Source: Haloprofundus salilacus
GTDB taxonomy: Archaea; Halobacteriota; Halobacteria; Halobacteriales; Haloferacaceae
DNA length: 64,000 bases
Assembly (NCBI RefSeq): GCF_020150815.1
Contig: NZ_CP083723.1
Coordinates: 2,418,001-2,482,000 of the forward strand
Reading direction: 5' to 3'
In this document: piece by piece, positions 60,582 to 64,000 of the stretch
How the letters are laid out: each line of letters begins with the position of its first letter
Numbering within the stretch: the first letter of the stretch is position 1
Program-made: the position numbers and the translations under genes
Notes under the pieces: generated by a model
What the model saw: only the letters and a program-made list of their open reading frames with translations
What the model was told of the DNA's origin: nothing
Databases searched by the model: none

Positions 60582-62408
60582 ATGGCTCAGGCACGAGAGG
60601 CGAAAGTATACGTCAACGGGAGCTTGGTCGGGACCCACCCGGACCCGAACCAGCTCGCAGCACAGATTCGGGAAGCGCGACGACGCGGCGACGTCAGCGA
60701 GATGGTCAACGTCTCGGTGAAAGAACGGACCCGCGAAGTCATCATCAACGCTGACGCGGGGCGCGCTCGCCGCCCGCTCATCGTCGTCGAGAACGGCGAA
60801 CCGCTCTTGGGCGACGAGGAGATCGAGGCTGTCGAGAACGGCGAGCTAGAGTTTCAGGACCTCGTCGACCGCGGCTACATCGAGTTCATCGACGCCGAGG
60901 AGGAGGAGGACATCTACGTCGGCGTCGACGAGGACGAACTCACCGCGGACCACACGCACCTCGAAATCGACCCGCAGCTCATCTTCGGCATCGGCGCGGG
61001 GATGATTCCGTACCCCGAACACAACGCCTCGCCGCGCATCACGATGGGCGCAGGGATGATGAAGCAGTCGCTCGGTATTCCGTCGGCGAACTACCGCATC
61101 CGCCCGGACACGCGCCAGCACCTGATGCACTACCCGCAGCTGGCGATGGTGAAGACGCAGACGACCGAGCAGATCAACTTCGACGAGCGTCCAGCAGCGC
61201 AGAACTTCGTCGTCGCGGTGATGAGCTACGAGGGGTTCAACATCGAGGACGCGCTCGTCATGAACAAGGGGTCGGTCGACCGCGCGCTCGCTCGGTCGCA
61301 CTTCTTCCGCACCTACGAGGGCGAGGAACGCCGGTACCCCGGTGGTCAGGAAGACCGCTTCGAGATTCCGTCGCAGGACGTGCGCGGTGCGCGCGGGGAA
61401 GACGCGTACACGCACCTCGACGAGGACGGCCTCGTCAACCCCGAGACCGTCGTCGACGAGAACTCGGTGCTTCTCGGCAAGACGTCGCCGCCGCGGTTCC
61501 TCGAAGAGCCCGACGACATGGGCGGACTCTCGCCGCAGAAGCGCCGCGAGACGAGTGTCACGATGCGCTCGGGCGAAGACGGCGTCGTCGACACGGTGAC
61601 GCTGATGGAGGGCGAGGACGGCTCGAAGCTCTCGAAAGTCTCGGTCCGCGACGAGCGGATTCCGGAACTCGGCGACAAGTTCGCGTCGCGACACGGCCAG
61701 AAAGGCGTCGTGGGTCACCTCGCGCCGCAGCAGGACATGCCGTTCACCGCGGACGGCGTCGTCCCCGACCTGGTCATCAACCCGCACGCGCTCCCGTCAC
61801 GCATGACGGTCGGCCACGTGCTGGAGATGCTCGGCGGCAAAGTCGGCGCGCTCGAAGGTCGACGCGTCGACGGGACAGCGTTCCAGGGCGAGAGCGAGGA
61901 GGAACTCCGCGGCGCGCTCGAAGAACACGGCTTCATGTCCTCCGGCAAGGAGGTCATGTACTCGGGCGTCACCGGCGAGAAGATTGAGGCGCAGATCTTC
62001 GTCGGGGTCATCTTCTACCACAAGCTGTACCACATGGTGAGCAACAAACTGCACGCCCGCTCGCGCGGGCCAGTGCAGGTGCTCACCCGCCAGCCCACCG
62101 AGGGTCGCGCCCGCGAGGGCGGGCTCCGCGTGGGCGAGATGGAGCGCGAGGTGCTCATCGGTCACGGTGCGGCGATGGCACTCAAAGAACGGCTACTGGA
62201 CTCCTCTGACCGCGAAGAAGTGTACATCTCGGCGGACACCGGGATGGTGGCGGTCGAGGACCGCGAACAGCGCCGCATCTACGACCCCGTCACCGGCGAC
62301 GAGGACGACATCCACCGCGTCGAGGTGAGTTACGCGTTCAAACTCCTGCTCGACGAGATGAAGGCGCTCGGCATTCGACCGAAACTCGAACTGGAGGACG
62401 CAGTTTAA
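60582..62408 (+). CDS. rpoB1: DNA-directed RNA polymerase subunit B'
   Basis: 608 residues, the C-terminal half of the beta-like subunit. [70 protein letters not shown] and the C-terminal [23 protein letters not shown] are invariant polymerase motifs near the active site and clamp. ATG at 60582 is chosen over 60522, which lies within rpoB''. Confidence 0.97.
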   Translation: MAQAREAKVYVNGSLVGTHPDPNQLAAQIREARRRGDVSEMVNVSVKERTREVIINADAGRARRPLIVVENGEPLLGDEEIEAVENGELEFQDLVDRGYIEFIDAEEEEDIYVGVDEDELTADHTHLEIDPQLIFGIGAGMIPYPEHNASPRITMGAGMMKQSLGIPSANYRIRPDTRQHLMHYPQLAMVKTQTTEQINFDERPAAQNFVVAVMSYEGFNIEDALVMNKGSVDRALARSHFFRTYEGEERRYPGGQEDRFEIPSQDVRGARGEDAYTHLDEDGLVNPETVVDENSVLLGKTSPPRFLEEPDDMGGLSPQKRRETSVTMRSGEDGVVDTVTLMEGEDGSKLSKVSVRDERIPELGDKFASRHGQKGVVGHLAPQQDMPFTADGVVPDLVINPHALPSRMTVGHVLEMLGGKVGALEGRRVDGTAFQGESEEELRGALEEHGFMSSGKEVMYSGVTGEKIEAQIFVGVIFYHKLYHMVSNKLHARSRGPVQVLTRQPTEGRAREGGLRVGEMEREVLIGHGAAMALKERLLDSSDREEVYISADTGMVAVEDREQRRIYDPVTGDEDDIHRVEVSYAFKLLLDEMKALGIRPKLELEDAV

Positions 62409-64000
62409 ATGTCATTGCAAACACCGAAAGAGATCGGCGGCATCCGCTTCGGGCTGATGGACCCGGAGACGTATCGCGACATGTCCGCGACGAAGGTCAT
62501 CACCGCGGACACCTACGACGACGACGGCTACCCCATCGACATGGGGTTGATGGACCCCCGACTGGGTGTCATCGACCCCGGTCTGGAGTGTCGGACCTGC
62601 GGGCAGCACTCGGGGTCGTGTAACGGCCACTTCGGCCACATCGAACTGGCCGCTCCCGTCATCCACGTCGGGTTCACCAAACTCATCCGACGGCTCCTGC
62701 GCTCGACCTGCCGAAACTGCGGGCGACTCGCGCTAACCGACGAGGAGCAAGCGGAGTTCCGCACCCGCATGCAGCGAGCCGAGGAACTCAGCGAGGACTG
62801 GAGCGACGTGATGAAGGCCGCGGTTCGACAGGCGCGGAAAGCCAAGCGCTGCCCGCACTGCGGCGAACCGCAGCACGACATCAAACACGAGAAGCCGACG
62901 ACGTACTACGAGGTTCAGGACGTGCTCTCGGGGGAGTACTCCGAACTAATCGCCGAGGCGATGCAGCCCGACGAGGAGGAAGAGCGCGAGGGGATGGCCC
63001 CGCAGGAACTGGCGGAGAAGACCGACATCGACCTCCAGCGCATCAACCAGATTCTCTCCGGCGAGTTTCGTCCGCGCAAGGAAGACCGCAAGGCCATCGA
63101 GAAAGCGCTCAGCATCGACCTCACTGTCGAGGACATGAACAAGCTGATGCCCTCGGACATCCGCGACTGGTTCGAGGACATCCCCGACGACGACATGGAG
63201 ACACTCGGCGTCGACGCCGAGCGCGCGCGCCCCGAGTGGATGATTCTCACGGTGCTTCCGGTGCCGCCGGTGACGGCGCGCCCCTCCATTACGCTCGACA
63301 ATGGTCAGCGTTCGGAGGACGACCTCACCCACAAGCTGGTCGACATCATCCGTATCAACCAGCGGTTCATGGAGAACCGCGAGGCCGGCGCCCCGCAGTT
63401 GATTATCGAGGACCTCTGGGAACTGCTGCAGTACCACGTCACGACCTTCGTCGACAACGAAATCTCGGGGACGCCCCCGGCGCGACATCGTTCGGGCCGT
63501 CCGCTGAAGACGCTCAGCCAGCGCCTGAAAGGGAAGGAGGGTCGCTTCCGCGGGTCGCTCTCCGGGAAGCGCGTCAACTTCTCGGCGCGTACCGTCATCT
63601 CGCCGGACCCGACGCTCTCTCTGAACGAAGTCGGCGTCCCCGACCGGGTCGCCTCGGAGATGACACAGACGATGAACGTCACCGAGCGCAACATCGAGGA
63701 AGCCCGGCAGTACGTGCGCAACGGCCCCGAGAGCCACCCGGGTGCGAACTACGTCAAGCGCCCCGACGGTCGCCGGCTGAAGGTGACCGAGAAGAACTGC
63801 GAGGAACTCGCAGAGAAGATCGAACTCGGCTGGGAGGTCAACCGCCACCTCGTCGACGGCGACATCGTCATCTTCAACCGACAGCCGTCGCTGCACCGGA
63901 TGTCCATCATGGCCCATGAGGTGGTCGTGATGCCGTACAAGACGTTCCGGCTCAACACAGTCGTCTGTCCGCCGTACAACGCCGACTTCGACGGCGACGA
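62409..64000 (+). CDS. rpoA1: DNA-directed RNA polymerase subunit A' (3' truncated by window)
   Basis: Starts [20 protein letters not shown] directly after the rpoB' stop and is open to the window end (530 codons). [26 protein letters not shown] and [10 protein letters not shown] bind zinc. [41 protein letters not shown] and the last bases NADFDGDE, the catalytic Mg site, are seen. An inserted helical segment (about residues 175-240) between the second zinc site and the clamp carries a helix-turn-helix-like stretch ([20 protein letters not shown]), expected in haloarchaea. The rest of rpoA' and rpoA'' should follow outside the window. Confidence 0.97.
   Translation, partial: MSLQTPKEIGGIRFGLMDPETYRDMSATKVITADTYDDDGYPIDMGLMDPRLGVIDPGLECRTCGQHSGSCNGHFGHIELAAPVIHVGFTKLIRRLLRSTCRNCGRLALTDEEQAEFRTRMQRAEELSEDWSDVMKAAVRQARKAKRCPHCGEPQHDIKHEKPTTYYEVQDVLSGEYSELIAEAMQPDEEEEREGMAPQELAEKTDIDLQRINQILSGEFRPRKEDRKAIEKALSIDLTVEDMNKLMPSDIRDWFEDIPDDDMETLGVDAERARPEWMILTVLPVPPVTARPSITLDNGQRSEDDLTHKLVDIIRINQRFMENREAGAPQLIIEDLWELLQYHVTTFVDNEISGTPPARHRSGRPLKTLSQRLKGKEGRFRGSLSGKRVNFSARTVISPDPTLSLNEVGVPDRVASEMTQTMNVTERNIEEARQYVRNGPESHPGANYVKRPDGRRLKVTEKNCEELAEKIELGWEVNRHLVDGDIVIFNRQPSLHRMSIMAHEVVVMPYKTFRLNTVVCPPYNADFDGD

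Noticed and set aside
1-64000. CRISPR arrays, rRNA genes and complete transposase genes
   Set aside because: None were seen: no regularly spaced identical repeats of CRISPR size, no rRNA signature and no intact DDE or HUH transposase frame.

Overview
The window comes from a haloarchaeon (class Halobacteria, probably a Haloferax/Halogeometricum relative). Evidence: GC-rich DNA with acidic, Asp/Glu-rich proteins; a PGF-CTERM surface protein; Tat-dependent lipoproteins; a split RNA polymerase B subunit (B'' then B'); a fused histone doublet next to a histone-deacetylase-like gene and an RPA-type protein; and a gap–pgk–gapII glycolysis/gluconeogenesis cluster arranged as remembered from Haloferax volcanii. 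All functions are inferred by reading motifs; no database search was run.

Layout. 0-5.7 kb: end of a surface protein, an Lpd-like disulfide oxidoreductase, an NhaC antiporter, a membrane histidine kinase and a haloarchaeal orphan. 5.7-12.1 kb: an Mqo-like dehydrogenase, two tRNAs, the CCA-adding enzyme, and a minus-strand chromatin cluster (RPA, histone, HDAC). 12.3-25.2 kb: a lipoprotein, tRNA-Arg, a Tat-exported glycerophosphodiesterase and a beta-helix protein, an F420-type oxidoreductase, an Azf-like glucose-6-phosphate dehydrogenase, MptD, a creatininase-family protein, an ABC exporter and a DUF192 protein, ending in tRNA-Val(TAC).

25.1-34.8 kb is an accessory island with visibly lower GC. 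It sits between the 3' end of tRNA-Val and a 22-bp exact copy of that end, with a tyrosine recombinase just inside the right boundary. It carries two HNH proteins, a GIY-YIG protein, a TFIIB-like protein, a protein resembling HK97 prohead protease, a possible HEPN/Abi-C-like protein and membrane proteins of unknown role. Two of its genes sit singly inside transposase-less cassettes bounded by IS6-like inverted repeats.

35-58.6 kb is core chromosome again: tRNA-Phe, a MATE transporter, Nudix, CspA, NucS, ribosomal protein L10e, Hsp20, gap, pgk, a phosphoesterase, gapII, an aminopeptidase, a methyltransferase cluster and a CrcB pair. Two tRNA-Asp copies bracket a nonsense-mutated PD-(D/E)xK nuclease. 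Decayed 3' copies of tRNA-Arg, -Val, -Phe and -Asp lie beside the intact genes, and one 39-bp sequence adjoins both tRNA-Phe and a tRNA-Asp fragment, which points to repeated integration at tRNA genes. 58.7 kb to the end is the RNA polymerase operon rpoH-rpoB''-rpoB'-rpoA', cut off inside rpoA'.
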